Assembly (NCBI GenBank): GCA_009733745.1
Contig: WNWL01000006.1
Span: forward strand, 62,001 to 126,000
Direction of reading: 5' to 3'
DNA length: 64,000 nt
Source of the DNA: Oceanobacillus sp. HTM 045
Lineage (GTDB): Bacteria; Pseudomonadota; Alphaproteobacteria; Rhodobacterales; Rhodobacteraceae
The notes below the pieces were generated by a model. The model was not told where the DNA came from. It saw only the letters and a program-made list of their open reading frames with translations, and ran no database searches. Made by a program: the position numbers and the translations under genes. Below are positions 1 to 8,587 of this stretch, one piece after another. Positions within the stretch are counted from its first letter, which is position 1; the number at the start of each line of letters is the position of its first letter.

Positions 1-1
1 G

Positions 2-1576
2 CTGATCGCCTTCACGGGATACGACAACTCCAGCTTCCTGATGGGCTGGACCGGCGGCTACGTGCTGCTGGCGCTGCTGCTTGCTCCCTACCTGCGCAAG
101 TTCGGCAAGTTCACGGTGCCCGAGTTCATCGGTGACCGCTTCTACTCGAAGACCGCGCGTCTCGTCGCCGTGGCCTGCCTGATCATCGCGTCGATCACCT
201 ACGTCATCGGCCAGATGACCGGCGTGGGTGTGGCGTTCTCGCGCTTCCTCGAGGTCGAGGTCGAGACCGGCCTCTTCATCGGCGCTGCGATCGTGTTCTT
301 CTACGCGGTGCTCGGCGGCATGAAGGGCGTGACCTACACTCAGGTCGCTCAGTACTGCGTGCTGATCCTCGCCTACACGGTTCCTGCGATCTTCATCTCG
401 CTGCAGCTCACCGGCAACGCGTTGCCGCCGCTGGGCCTCTTCGGCGAGCACACCGCTTCGGGCGTTCCGCTGCTGGAGAAGCTTGACCAGGTGATCCAGG
501 AACTGGGCTTCAACAGCTATACCGGCCACCACACCTCGACCTTCAACATGGTGCTCTTCACGCTGAGCCTGATGATCGGCACCGCGGGTCTGCCGCACGT
601 GATCATCCGGTTCTTCACCGTGCCGAAGGTGGCGGATGCGCGCTGGTCGGCTGGTTGGGCGCTGGTGTTCATCGCGCTGCTCTACCTGACCGCCCCCGCG
701 GTTGGCGCCATGGCGCGGCTGAACCTGGTCGACACGATCTACCCCGAGGGCCCGAAGGCAGAGGCGATCCTCTATGAAGAGCGTCCCGACTGGATGAAGA
801 ACTGGGAGGTCACCGGTCTCCTGTCCTTCGAGGACCTGAACGGCGACGGCCGGATCCAGTACTACAACGACACGTCCGAGGACTTCGCCACGACCGCGGA
901 AGCCGCCGGGTGGAAGGGATCCGAGCTGACGGTGAACCGCGACATCCTCGTGCTCGCCAACCCGGAGATCGCCAACCTCCCCGGCTGGGTCATCGCCCTG
1001 GTCGCGGCAGGCGGCCTCGCGGCGGCGCTATCGACGGCGGCGGGCCTTCTGCTGGCGATCTCGTCGGCCGTGTCGCACGACCTGATGAAGGGCGCGCTCA
1101 CGCCGAAGATCTCGGAGAAGGGCGAGTTGCTGGCAGCACGCATCTCGATGGCCGTGGCCATCGGCGTGGCGACCTGGCTCGGGCTGAACCCGCCGGGCTT
1201 CGCGGCCCAGACGGTTGCGCTGGCCTTCGGTCTTGCGGCGGCGTCGATCTTCCCGGCCCTGATGATGGGCATCTTCTCCAAGAGGGTGAACAACATCGGC
1301 GCCGTGGCGGGCATGCTCGCGGGTATCGGTGTGACGCTGGTCTACATCTTCCTGCACAAGGGCTGGCTGTTCATCCCGGACACCAACAGCTTCACCGACG
1401 CCGACCCGCTGCTCTTCGGCATCAAGTCGACGGCGTTCGGTGCGGTGGGTGCCCTGATCAACTTCGTGGTTGCCATTGCGGTCAGCCGCGCGACGCAGGA
1501 GCCGCCGGAGGAGATCCAGGAGCTGGTCGAGAGCATCCGGGTTCCCCGCGGGGCCGGTGCGGCCACGGCCCACTGA
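2..1576 (+). CDS. sodium:solute symporter family protein (acetate-permease-like), 5' partial
   Basis: The frame is open from base 2, so the N terminus lies outside the window; 524 residues are visible. The protein is an integral inner-membrane carrier with many hydrophobic helices and the SSS-family stretch FGKFTVPEFIGDRF after the first visible helix. It resembles the ActP/VC_2705-type branch that takes up acetate or similar small carboxylates with sodium. Between two helix groups lies a soluble loop with an EF-hand-like DLNGDGRIQYYN sequence (bases 833-868). The C terminus is a short acidic tail. The gene sits upstream of a cNMP/CBS/DUF294 gene and a sensor-like exonuclease, which suggests regulated transport. 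Substrate is inferred from family only. Confidence 0.9.
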   Translation: MIAFTGYDNSSFLMGWTGGYVLLALLLAPYLRKFGKFTVPEFIGDRFYSKTARLVAVACLIIASITYVIGQMTGVGVAFSRFLEVEVETGLFIGAAIVFFYAVLGGMKGVTYTQVAQYCVLILAYTVPAIFISLQLTGNALPPLGLFGEHTASGVPLLEKLDQVIQELGFNSYTGHHTSTFNMVLFTLSLMIGTAGLPHVIIRFFTVPKVADARWSAGWALVFIALLYLTAPAVGAMARLNLVDTIYPEGPKAEAILYEERPDWMKNWEVTGLLSFEDLNGDGRIQYYNDTSEDFATTAEAAGWKGSELTVNRDILVLANPEIANLPGWVIALVAAGGLAAALSTAAGLLLAISSAVSHDLMKGALTPKISEKGELLAARISMAVAIGVATWLGLNPPGFAAQTVALAFGLAAASIFPALMMGIFSKRVNNIGAVAGMLAGIGVTLVYIFLHKGWLFIPDTNSFTDADPLLFGIKSTAFGAVGALINFVVAIAVSRATQEPPEEIQELVESIRVPRGAGAATAH

Positions 1577-1584
1577 CGACGAAC

Positions 1585-1609
1585 GGACGGGCCCTGCGTG
1601 GGCCCGTCC
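1585..1609 (+). terminator. hairpin after the symporter gene
   Basis: A perfect 10-bp stem (GGACGGGCCC / GGGCCCGTCC) with a 5-base TGCGT loop lies 8 bases after the symporter stop codon. The following sequence is ATCCCTTCGCG, without a long T run, so it may be a partial terminator or an RNA-stabilising hairpin that lowers expression of the downstream genes relative to the transporter. Confidence 0.6.
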
Positions 1610-1650
1610 ATCCCTTCGCGCAAAAGCGCGCCAGCGGGAAAGCGACGGCC

Positions 1651-3474
1651 ATGCCGCAGACGACCGACGACATCGCGACCTTCCTGGCCAAGCAGCATCC
1701 CTACGACGCCCTGCTCCCCGCCAAGCAACGCGAGATCGCGGAGCGGATCGCTTGCAGGGAAGTCCCTGCCGACGGCCAGATCTACCGCATCGGCGAATTG
1801 CTGGAGGGCATCTACATCGTCGCCCGCGGCGAGGTTGAGATCCAGGGAACCGGGGGCGACGTGCTCTCGCTTCTCGGTCCCGGCAACAGCTTCGGCGAGC
1901 GCGGCCTCATGCGCACGGGCCATGCCGTCACATCGGCGCGCGCCCTGAGCGACACCGCGCTCTACGTCCTCCCCGCCGCCAGCTTCCACGAACTTGTCCA
2001 GACAGAACCGCAAGTCGCACGCTTCTTCCGCCGCGCACGTCCGATCGAGCCGGACCAGAAATCGCTGGCGTCGATCTCCGCGGCGGATCTCATGAGCGCC
2101 AGCCCGGTCACCTGCGCACCCGGAGACGACATCATCTCGGTCGCACGGAAGATGCGCGACAACCGCGTCTCGTGCGTACTGGCGATCGAGAACGGCGCCC
2201 TCGTCGGCATCGTGACCACCCGCGACCTGACGAACCGCGTTCTGGCCGAGGGACTAAGCCCCGAAGCGCCGGTGTCCGAGGTACTTACGCGCGACCCGGT
2301 CGCGCTCACGCCGGACGCACTCGGCGCCGATGTCCTGCGCGTGATGCTCGAGCTCGGTGTCGGCCATGTGCCGGTAGTCAGCGCGGGCCGCCCGGTGGGC
2401 ATCCTCACGCAGACCGACCTGACGAGATACCAGGCCATCACGGCTGCCAGCCTCGTCCTGGAGATCTCGCGCGCGGGGTCGGTGCGGCACATCGCGGCGC
2501 AGGTCGCGCGCATCCCGGACCTGCTCGCGCAACTCGTCGGGGCCGGGCAGCAGCATTCCGCCGTGACCCGCCTGGTAACCGACGTCGGCGACGCCGCAAC
2601 CCGTCGCCTGCTTGCGCTGGCCGAGAGCGAGCTTGGCGCGCCGCCCGTGCCCTATCTCTGGCTCGCCTGCGGCAGCCAGGGCCGGCAGGAGCAGACCGGC
2701 GTCTCGGACCAGGACAACTGCCTCTTCCTCGACGACGCGGCAACCGAGGAGGACGACGCCTACTTCTCCGAACTGGCGAGGTTCGTCTCGGACGGGCTCG
2801 ATGCCTGCGGCTACTACTACTGCCCGGGCGATATGATGGCGACCAACCCGCGCTGGCGTCAGCCGGTCCGGGTCTGGCGGGACTACTTCGCGGGCTGGAC
2901 CCGGAAGCCCGACCCGATGGCGCAGATGCTCGCTTCCGTGATGTTCGACCTGCGGCCCATCGCGGGGACGGTGTCGCTGTTCGGCAAGCTGCACGCAGAG
3001 ACGCTGGAACGCGCGGCGTCCAACTCGATCTTCGTCGCGCACATGGCATCCAACGCGCTGAAGCACACGCCGCCGCTCAGCCTGTTCCGGGGGCTCGCGA
3101 CCATCCGCTCGGGCGAGCACAAGGACAGGGTGGACCTGAAGCTGAACGGCGTGGTGCCGGTGGTCGATCTCGCCCGGATCTACGCGATACAGGGCCGGAT
3201 CGAGACGGCATCCACGCGCGGACGTATCGAGGCTGCCATCGCGCAGGGCATTGTCAGCGAGAGCGGCGGCCGCGACCTGCTGGACGCCTACGACGTGATC
3301 GCGACCGCACGGCTAGACCACCAGGCATCTCTTGTCCGCTCGGGCGAGAAGCCCGACAATTTCCTCGCCCCGAGCGGCCTGTCCGACCTCGAGCGAAGCC
3401 ATCTGCGTGATGCCTTCGTCGTGGTCAAGACGATGCAGGCCGCCCTCGGCCAGGGCCGCGCAAGCGTGATGTAG
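1651..3474 (+). CDS. cyclic-nucleotide-binding / CBS / DUF294 nucleotidyltransferase-like protein
   Basis: The protein has 607 residues. Domains in order: a cNMP-binding-like beta roll (about 10-130, with GELLEGIYIVARGEVE and GNSFGERGL), two CBS domains (about 145-270), a DUF294/GlnD-like nucleotidyltransferase domain (about 300-420) and a DUF294 C-terminal domain (about 450-595). The nucleotidyltransferase signature GSQGRQEQTGVSDQDN begins at residue 341. The open frame extends upstream, but ATG 1651 is chosen because homology starts there and earlier codons overlap the symporter gene. It is likely a cytosolic regulatory protein that senses adenine nucleotides and may modify a partner. Such proteins are often found beside SSS symporters and 3'-5' exonucleases; the target is not known to me. 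Confidence 0.9.
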   Translation: MPQTTDDIATFLAKQHPYDALLPAKQREIAERIACREVPADGQIYRIGELLEGIYIVARGEVEIQGTGGDVLSLLGPGNSFGERGLMRTGHAVTSARALSDTALYVLPAASFHELVQTEPQVARFFRRARPIEPDQKSLASISAADLMSASPVTCAPGDDIISVARKMRDNRVSCVLAIENGALVGIVTTRDLTNRVLAEGLSPEAPVSEVLTRDPVALTPDALGADVLRVMLELGVGHVPVVSAGRPVGILTQTDLTRYQAITAASLVLEISRAGSVRHIAAQVARIPDLLAQLVGAGQQHSAVTRLVTDVGDAATRRLLALAESELGAPPVPYLWLACGSQGRQEQTGVSDQDNCLFLDDAATEEDDAYFSELARFVSDGLDACGYYYCPGDMMATNPRWRQPVRVWRDYFAGWTRKPDPMAQMLASVMFDLRPIAGTVSLFGKLHAETLERAASNSIFVAHMASNALKHTPPLSLFRGLATIRSGEHKDRVDLKLNGVVPVVDLARIYAIQGRIETASTRGRIEAAIAQGIVSESGGRDLLDAYDVIATARLDHQASLVRSGEKPDNFLAPSGLSDLERSHLRDAFVVVKTMQAALGQGRASVM

Positions 3475-3485
3475 GGAGACCGCGG

Positions 3486-4001
3486 ATGCTCATCGATTTC
3501 ATTGCAACGATTGCTGCCGGCTTCGTCGGCGCGGGCGTCGCACTCCTGCTGCGCCACCTGAGCCGCGGCGCCCTGCCCCGCGCTTTTATCCCGATCGTCG
3601 CGGGCCTTAGCATGCTGGGCCTGACGATCTGGAGCGAGTACTCGTGGTTCGGGCGCACCGCCGGGACGCTCCCGCCCGAGGTGGTGGTGGTCTCCTCCCA
3701 CTCGGAGCCGTCGTGGTACCGGCCGTGGACCTACGCCGAGCCCTTCGTGAGCCGCTTCATGGCAATTGACCGCGCGGCGATCCGCACGAACGAGAGCGTC
3801 CCCGGGCAGCGCATGGCAGAGGTGCTGATCTTCCGGCATCGCGAGCCGCCCTCGAAGTTTCCGCTGCTGGTCGACTGCACCGGCATGCGCCGCGCCGACA
3901 TTGTCGACGGGATGACCTTCGACGACGCCGGCGCCGTGATCGACGCCGACTGGCGCGAGATGCCGGCGGACGATCCGCTGCTCGGCGCAATCTGTTCCTG
4001 A
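3486..4001 (+). CDS. small two-helix membrane protein of unknown function
   Basis: The protein has 171 residues and starts 11 bases after the DUF294 gene, with GGGAGA just upstream. Two hydrophobic segments (about residues 5-23 and 33-50) suggest an N-terminal membrane hairpin; the remaining 120 residues are a soluble domain with no family I recognise. It lies between the DUF294 gene and the receiver gene in a tight same-strand cluster, so a role in the same sensing or transport module is inferred from position alone. Confidence 0.75.
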   Translation: MLIDFIATIAAGFVGAGVALLLRHLSRGALPRAFIPIVAGLSMLGLTIWSEYSWFGRTAGTLPPEVVVVSSHSEPSWYRPWTYAEPFVSRFMAIDRAAIRTNESVPGQRMAEVLIFRHREPPSKFPLLVDCTGMRRADIVDGMTFDDAGAVIDADWREMPADDPLLGAICS

Positions 4002-4024
4002 AGCCAGAACCGGGAGATCGGGCC

Positions 4025-4402
4025 ATGTCCAAATCGGTACTTGTCGTCGAGGACGAGGACAGCATCGCACTTGCCCTCGATTTCCTGCTCCGCCGCCGGG
4101 GATACATGCTCGACCGGGTGAAATCGGGCGAGGATGCGCTGAAAAGTATCCACGAGGCCGCTCCCGACCTGATCCTCCTCGACGTGATGCTCCCCGGCTG
4201 CTCGGGTTACGAGGTCTGCCGGAGCGTCAGGAGCGACCCGGCCTGCAAGGACGTCAAGATCCTGATGATGACCGCCAAGGGTGGTCAGATCGAGCAGCGG
4301 AAATGCCTCTCTATGGGAGCAGACGCCTTCGTCGCGAAGCCGTTCTCGACGGTCCATCTGACCGACACGGTCGACAGGCTGCTCTGCGGGGAGCCCGCCT
4401 GA
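4025..4402 (+). CDS. single-domain response regulator (CheY-like receiver)
   Basis: At 125 residues this is a stand-alone receiver domain with no output domain. The acidic pocket (E9, D10), phospho-acceptor D53 in LILLDVMLPG, T83 in LMMTAK and K105 in FVAKPF are all present, so it should be phosphorylatable. The start ATG at 4025 follows GGGAGATCGGGCC. It ends one base before the GTG of the next gene, whose product has a PAS domain and a degenerate kinase-like region, implying a shared signalling role. The phosphodonor kinase is not in this window, because the neighbour lacks the phospho-accepting histidine. Confidence 0.93.
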   Translation: MSKSVLVVEDEDSIALALDFLLRRRGYMLDRVKSGEDALKSIHEAAPDLILLDVMLPGCSGYEVCRSVRSDPACKDVKILMMTAKGGQIEQRKCLSMGADAFVAKPFSTVHLTDTVDRLLCGEPA

Positions 4403-4403
4403 G

Positions 4404-6491
4404 GTGTTCGCGAAGTGGGGCCTGCGCCTTCGGGTCTTCCTGTTCTTCGCGCTGATCGCCGTCGGCGGCGCAGCGGCGATCGCGGGCGGGCTGTGGCTGG
4501 GCCATTCGCGGATCGACGAGACATCCGCATCGTCGGCGTTGGTCATCGCGGGTCTCGTTGCCGGCTTCGCCTTACTCGGACTGGTCCTCTGGGTCTGGCT
4601 CCTGTTCGACGAGAATGTCGCGAAGCCCATCCTGAAGCTGGCAGGAGAGATGCGCGCGCGGGTTCACGCCGGCGTGGACGACGGGATCAGGCATGACGAG
4701 GCCCGATATCTCGGAGACATCGGCCCGGCCGCGGCGGCGGTAACCGAGAACCTCGTCGTCTCTCGGAACGCGCTCGCCGAGGCCGTCGCCCGCGAAACGC
4801 AACGCATCTCGCACCAGAAGGCGCTGCTGGAGCAGGTACTGCGCGACGTGCCGGCGGGCGTCGTGATCTGTTCCGCCGATCACAGGGTTGCGCTCTACAA
4901 CGAGCGGGCCATCGAGCTGTTTCCCGACGGCCCCGCGCTCGGCCTCGACCGGCCGATGTTCGACATCCTCGTCGGCGGACCGATCCGGCAGGCATTCGAC
5001 AGGCTTTCGGCCCGGTCAGACGACCGGGCGCGGGCCGACCTCCTATGTCCGACGCGGGACGGGGACACCTATCTCACCGGGCAGATGCGCCTGATGCCCA
5101 ACCTGCATGGAGACACGGGAGCGCCCGGCTACATGCTCACGCTGCACGACGTGACGCGAGAGTTGCGCTCGAACTTCGCGCTGAACCTCGCGCTGCGGGA
5201 ATCGATCGAGAAGATCAGGCGGCCAACCGCGAACCTCGCGACTGTGATTGCCGCGCTGGAGCATGTCGGGGAGTTGGCGGAGGACCAGTTGTCCGCACTC
5301 CGCTCTGCCATTGCGACCGAGACGGACCGGCTCTCTGGCGCGGTGTCGGAAGTTGCGACGGCCCACGACGCCCTGCTGCCGGAATGGTGGCCGATGTCCG
5401 AGATGGCGGTTGGCGACCTGAGTGATGCCTTGCGAGCCCATTTCCCCGAGGAATGGTTCTCTGTGGGGTCGACAGAGCCGGGCCTGCTGCTCCGCTGCGA
5501 CAGCTTCGGCCTCGCGCTGCTCCTCACCGGCGCGGTTCAGCGGCTGCGGGACGGCGGCGCCGAAAGGGTGGAAATCGAAGTCTGCGCGGAACCACCGGGG
5601 GCCCAGGTCCAACTCGTCGCCGACGGCATCGAACTCGGCGTGCCGGACCTTGAAGCCTGGCTCGGCGCACCGCTCGACGCCGATATCCCCGACCTCACCG
5701 GCAACGAGGTCCTGCTGCGGCATGGCACCGAAATATGGCCGGGGCGAGCGGCTCCCGGCCAGACGCGGCTGCACCTGCCGATCCGCGAGGCACGCAGACG
5801 GGGCGAACGGCCCGCGGCGCGCCGCCCTGCCGAGTTCTATGACTTCGCCCTACTGAACGTCGACGAGCCTGGCGAGTTCGACGACCGCCCGCTCGACGGC
5901 CTGCAATACGTGGTCTTCGATACGGAGACCACCGGCCTGCTGCCGGACGAGGGCGACGAGATCGTGCAGATCGCCGCCGTCCGGATCGTCAATGGGCGGA
6001 TGCTCACCGGCGAGACCTTCGACACGCTCGTGAACCCGGGTCGCCCGATCCCGGCCCGCTCGACACAGGTGCACGGCATCACCGAGGACATGGTTGCCGA
6101 CGCGCCCCCAGTCCTCGAAACGCTCGAACGATTCCATGCCTATTGCGGCGACGCCGTGCTCGTCGCGCACAACGCCCCCTTCGACATGGAATTCCTGCGC
6201 CGGGCGGAACCGAAGCTGGGTCTACGCTTCAAGAACCGGGTGCTCGACACGGTCCTGCTGTCGGCGATGCTCTATGGCCGCACCGAGGAACACTCGCTCG
6301 ATGCCCTCGCGGAAAGGCTCTGCGTTGGTATCCCGGAAGAGCGGCGGCACACCGCACTGGGGGACTCGATCGCGACGGCGGAGGTGTTCCTCAAGATGCT
6401 GCCGATGCTCGCCGGGCAGGGTTTCGTGACGCTGGGAGACACGATCAGGGAGTTCGCGAAATACAGGAGCCTGCTGGAAAGCGTGGATTGA
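4404..6491 (+). CDS. membrane PAS / degenerate histidine-kinase / DEDDh 3'-5' exonuclease fusion
   Basis: The protein has 695 residues and starts at GTG 4404, one base after the receiver gene. Domains: two membrane helices (about 9-31 and 45-67), a HAMP-like linker and coiled coil, a PAS-like domain (about 145-255), a region laid out like a kinase DHp/ATPase core (about 258-460), and a DnaQ-type exonuclease (about 500-675). Exonuclease residues are intact: D506 and E508 in FDTETTG, D594 in NAPFD, H649 and D654 in HTALGD. The kinase-like region is degenerate: the H-box equivalent reads SIEKIRRP with E269 where His is expected, and the N-box equivalent LLLTGAVQ has G376 in place of Asn. I infer a membrane sensor whose output is nuclease activity or a scaffold for the preceding receiver. 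The substrate (DNA, RNA or oligonucleotide) is unknown. Confidence 0.88.
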   Translation: MFAKWGLRLRVFLFFALIAVGGAAAIAGGLWLGHSRIDETSASSALVIAGLVAGFALLGLVLWVWLLFDENVAKPILKLAGEMRARVHAGVDDGIRHDEARYLGDIGPAAAAVTENLVVSRNALAEAVARETQRISHQKALLEQVLRDVPAGVVICSADHRVALYNERAIELFPDGPALGLDRPMFDILVGGPIRQAFDRLSARSDDRARADLLCPTRDGDTYLTGQMRLMPNLHGDTGAPGYMLTLHDVTRELRSNFALNLALRESIEKIRRPTANLATVIAALEHVGELAEDQLSALRSAIATETDRLSGAVSEVATAHDALLPEWWPMSEMAVGDLSDALRAHFPEEWFSVGSTEPGLLLRCDSFGLALLLTGAVQRLRDGGAERVEIEVCAEPPGAQVQLVADGIELGVPDLEAWLGAPLDADIPDLTGNEVLLRHGTEIWPGRAAPGQTRLHLPIREARRRGERPAARRPAEFYDFALLNVDEPGEFDDRPLDGLQYVVFDTETTGLLPDEGDEIVQIAAVRIVNGRMLTGETFDTLVNPGRPIPARSTQVHGITEDMVADAPPVLETLERFHAYCGDAVLVAHNAPFDMEFLRRAEPKLGLRFKNRVLDTVLLSAMLYGRTEEHSLDALAERLCVGIPEERRHTALGDSIATAEVFLKMLPMLAGQGFVTLGDTIREFAKYRSLLESVD

Positions 6492-6563
6492 CTTGGACAA
6501 AGTCGGCTACTCGCTTCCTCGCGCCACGAACGGCGCAGGGTGCGCGCTCCTCTCAGTCTCTCG

Positions 6564-8213
6564 TCACGCCGCCATTCGGGACAGCTTCTTGACCACCCCA
6601 TCGGCCCATCGGTCCGCCGCCGCGCCGAAGCAGTCATGGACGGAGTCTACGGCGATTACGCTTCCGAGCGCCAACGGCCCAAGGAGTGCGAGGCCGCGCT
6701 GCACCTTGCCATCCGCGCCGATCAGTTCTGCCGCGTCGCTGGTCCTCAGTCCAAGGCCATCCGAGACAACGGAGAGGCGGCCCTCCGTCATGAGCTGCGT
6801 GAACAGCGGGCCGGCCAGTCGGGAGGGGTCTGGCGACGGCAGGACGGAGTCCACCATCACCGAGGCCGTCGTGCTGTCATCCCCCCCGACGAGATGCCAA
6901 CCCTCCGCAGTCAGTTCGATGTCGGGGTCATCTACGGTTCGCAGGTCCACAAGCCCTGCCTCGATCAGGGCCACGAGTTCTTCCGAGGCCGAGACGGGCG
7001 GGCCGTAGGAGAAGCGCTTGATCCCTTCGTCGAACCCGACGAGTGCCTTGGCCGTTTCGGGGCCAGGCATGACCGGATTGAACCCGCGCCGGAGCCGGTT
7101 TTGCCATTTGCGCCATATCTGACCGGTGACGTAGCCGATCGAAGGGACGGCCTCGCCGCGGGCCATCGCGATCTCGGAACGGAGGAGCGCCAGGGGCGTA
7201 TCGTCTGCTTGCGCCGCCGGGCTCTCGCGCTCCACCGCGAGCCAATCGCGGATGGCACCGGAATCGGCGGATGATCCGGCTTCCCGGATGATCCGCGCAA
7301 CCGGAGCGACCAGTGCGTCGCAGACCATTTGCAGGGCCCGGTCGGGCGTTGCGGAGACGGCTTCGGCGAGAGCTTCCTCGAACGCAATGCTCTCCTCGTC
7401 GCGCGGGTCGAAACGTGCATCGATCTCTGCCGAGGCGGGCTTGGGCGCCGGGGGTCGGCCATCCAGCGAAAATGGCAGGATGCGCGCCGGCTCGTGGCCC
7501 GAGCGCAGGTACCGGCCCGCTTCGAACCGGCCACCCAGACCGGCTGTGAGCAGGCGCAATGCGTCATGGGTGGAAAGGCCAAGGCCCCGTATCGCGACCG
7601 TGCGACCTTGCCAGCGCCTCGCGGCGGCAAGCAGTGCATGGTCCGGATAGACCGGCAGAAGGTCGAGGCCATGCGACTGTGCATGGTCCCGCCAACGCTC
7701 CATCTGCGCATCAGGAGCGACCGATGGGAGGCCAGGCGTGAGCAGAACGGCGGAATAGGGCCCGTGCAATTCCTCCCCGGCGCGGATCATCCAGCCGCCT
7801 TCCGCGGGAACAACGCCCGTTACCTTGAGAGCAGAGTGCGATACACGCAGCGCCGGGCAGGACCCCTCGGTAAGCGCCTGGTAGCGCGCGGCGAGATAGC
7901 GGCCCAGTTCGCCCCGTGGCGGATAGCGTTCCGGGTCGGCCCGTGCCGCACCCAGCCACTCGGCGAACGTTCCGAGCGAGCGGCCCTGCCCCGGCGGCGG
8001 GTCGATCCGGACCTCGCGGACCGGGAGGTTGAGAAGACAATGCGGGCTTTGAGCGGGGCTGAAGTTCGGACCGGCGCCTACAGGCTCCTGCGGATCGAAG
8101 ACGTCGACATCCGCCATGGCGCCCTCGGGCAGACGGCGGGCAAGGGCTTCCAGCGCGCCGACGCCGCGCGGCCCCATTCCGACGATCGCTATCCGCATGC
8201 CTTCCCGAGTCAT
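6564..8213 (-). CDS. FAD/NAD(P)-binding protein (NAD_binding_9-like)
   Basis: The protein has 549 residues and is a soluble flavoprotein-like dehydrogenase. The N terminus carries a Rossmann dinucleotide motif, MRIAIVGMGPRGVGA, with GMGPRG at residues 12-17, and the pattern matches the FAD/NAD(P)-binding family that includes HcpW-like proteins. The frame is open further upstream, but ATG 8213 is preferred because AGGGA lies 8 bases upstream and the Rossmann strand begins right after. It is convergent with the exonuclease fusion and divergent from the helicase gene. The substrate cannot be told from sequence. Confidence 0.85.
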   Translation of the reverse strand: MTREGMRIAIVGMGPRGVGALEALARRLPEGAMADVDVFDPQEPVGAGPNFSPAQSPHCLLNLPVREVRIDPPPGQGRSLGTFAEWLGAARADPERYPPRGELGRYLAARYQALTEGSCPALRVSHSALKVTGVVPAEGGWMIRAGEELHGPYSAVLLTPGLPSVAPDAQMERWRDHAQSHGLDLLPVYPDHALLAAARRWQGRTVAIRGLGLSTHDALRLLTAGLGGRFEAGRYLRSGHEPARILPFSLDGRPPAPKPASAEIDARFDPRDEESIAFEEALAEAVSATPDRALQMVCDALVAPVARIIREAGSSADSGAIRDWLAVERESPAAQADDTPLALLRSEIAMARGEAVPSIGYVTGQIWRKWQNRLRRGFNPVMPGPETAKALVGFDEGIKRFSYGPPVSASEELVALIEAGLVDLRTVDDPDIELTAEGWHLVGGDDSTTASVMVDSVLPSPDPSRLAGPLFTQLMTEGRLSVVSDGLGLRTSDAAELIGADGKVQRGLALLGPLALGSVIAVDSVHDCFGAAADRWADGVVKKLSRMAA

Positions 8214-8587
8214 GTGCGGTCCCTGCCTTGTCCACGCGCTGTCTGACGACGGGAAGCTAGCGCGCTTCGGGCGAGAGGCGAGCCGCCACGGTGTCCCCCG
8301 CCGCGTATGTGCACTGCAAAACGAATGCTTGACACTTTCCGGGCATTGCACCACTTAGCGCCTGTCGCTGCGCTGCCGCGTGAGCATGCCGTGTCCCGCC
8401 AGGGGCCATCAGCGCACAACCATATCAGTTTCCCCATCACGCAGGGTTCCTGACGCAACGGCCGGATGGCGCGGGAGATGCCCGCCTGTCCCGAGGCCTG
8501 CGCGAACCCTTACTGGCCGTGCTTCTGCGGCCGCCCAACACGGCTGCGCGGGCACGAATGCCCCGGGCGGCCCATGAAGGATTTGAC
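8214..8587. promoter_or_regulatory. divergent intergenic region with a candidate helicase promoter
   Basis: This 374-bp region separates divergent genes and holds no supportable ORF. On the plus strand TTGACA (8329-8334) is followed after 17 bases by CACTTA (8352-8357), a possible sigma-70 promoter with a weak -10. If used, the helicase mRNA would have a leader of about 225 bases. I saw no clear promoter for the minus-strand gene and no convincing conserved RNA element. Confidence 0.35.

Noticed and set aside
910-1650. Start of the DUF294 protein at 910
   Set aside because: This part of the frame overlaps the symporter coding region out of frame and shows no DUF294 similarity; homology begins at ATG 1651.
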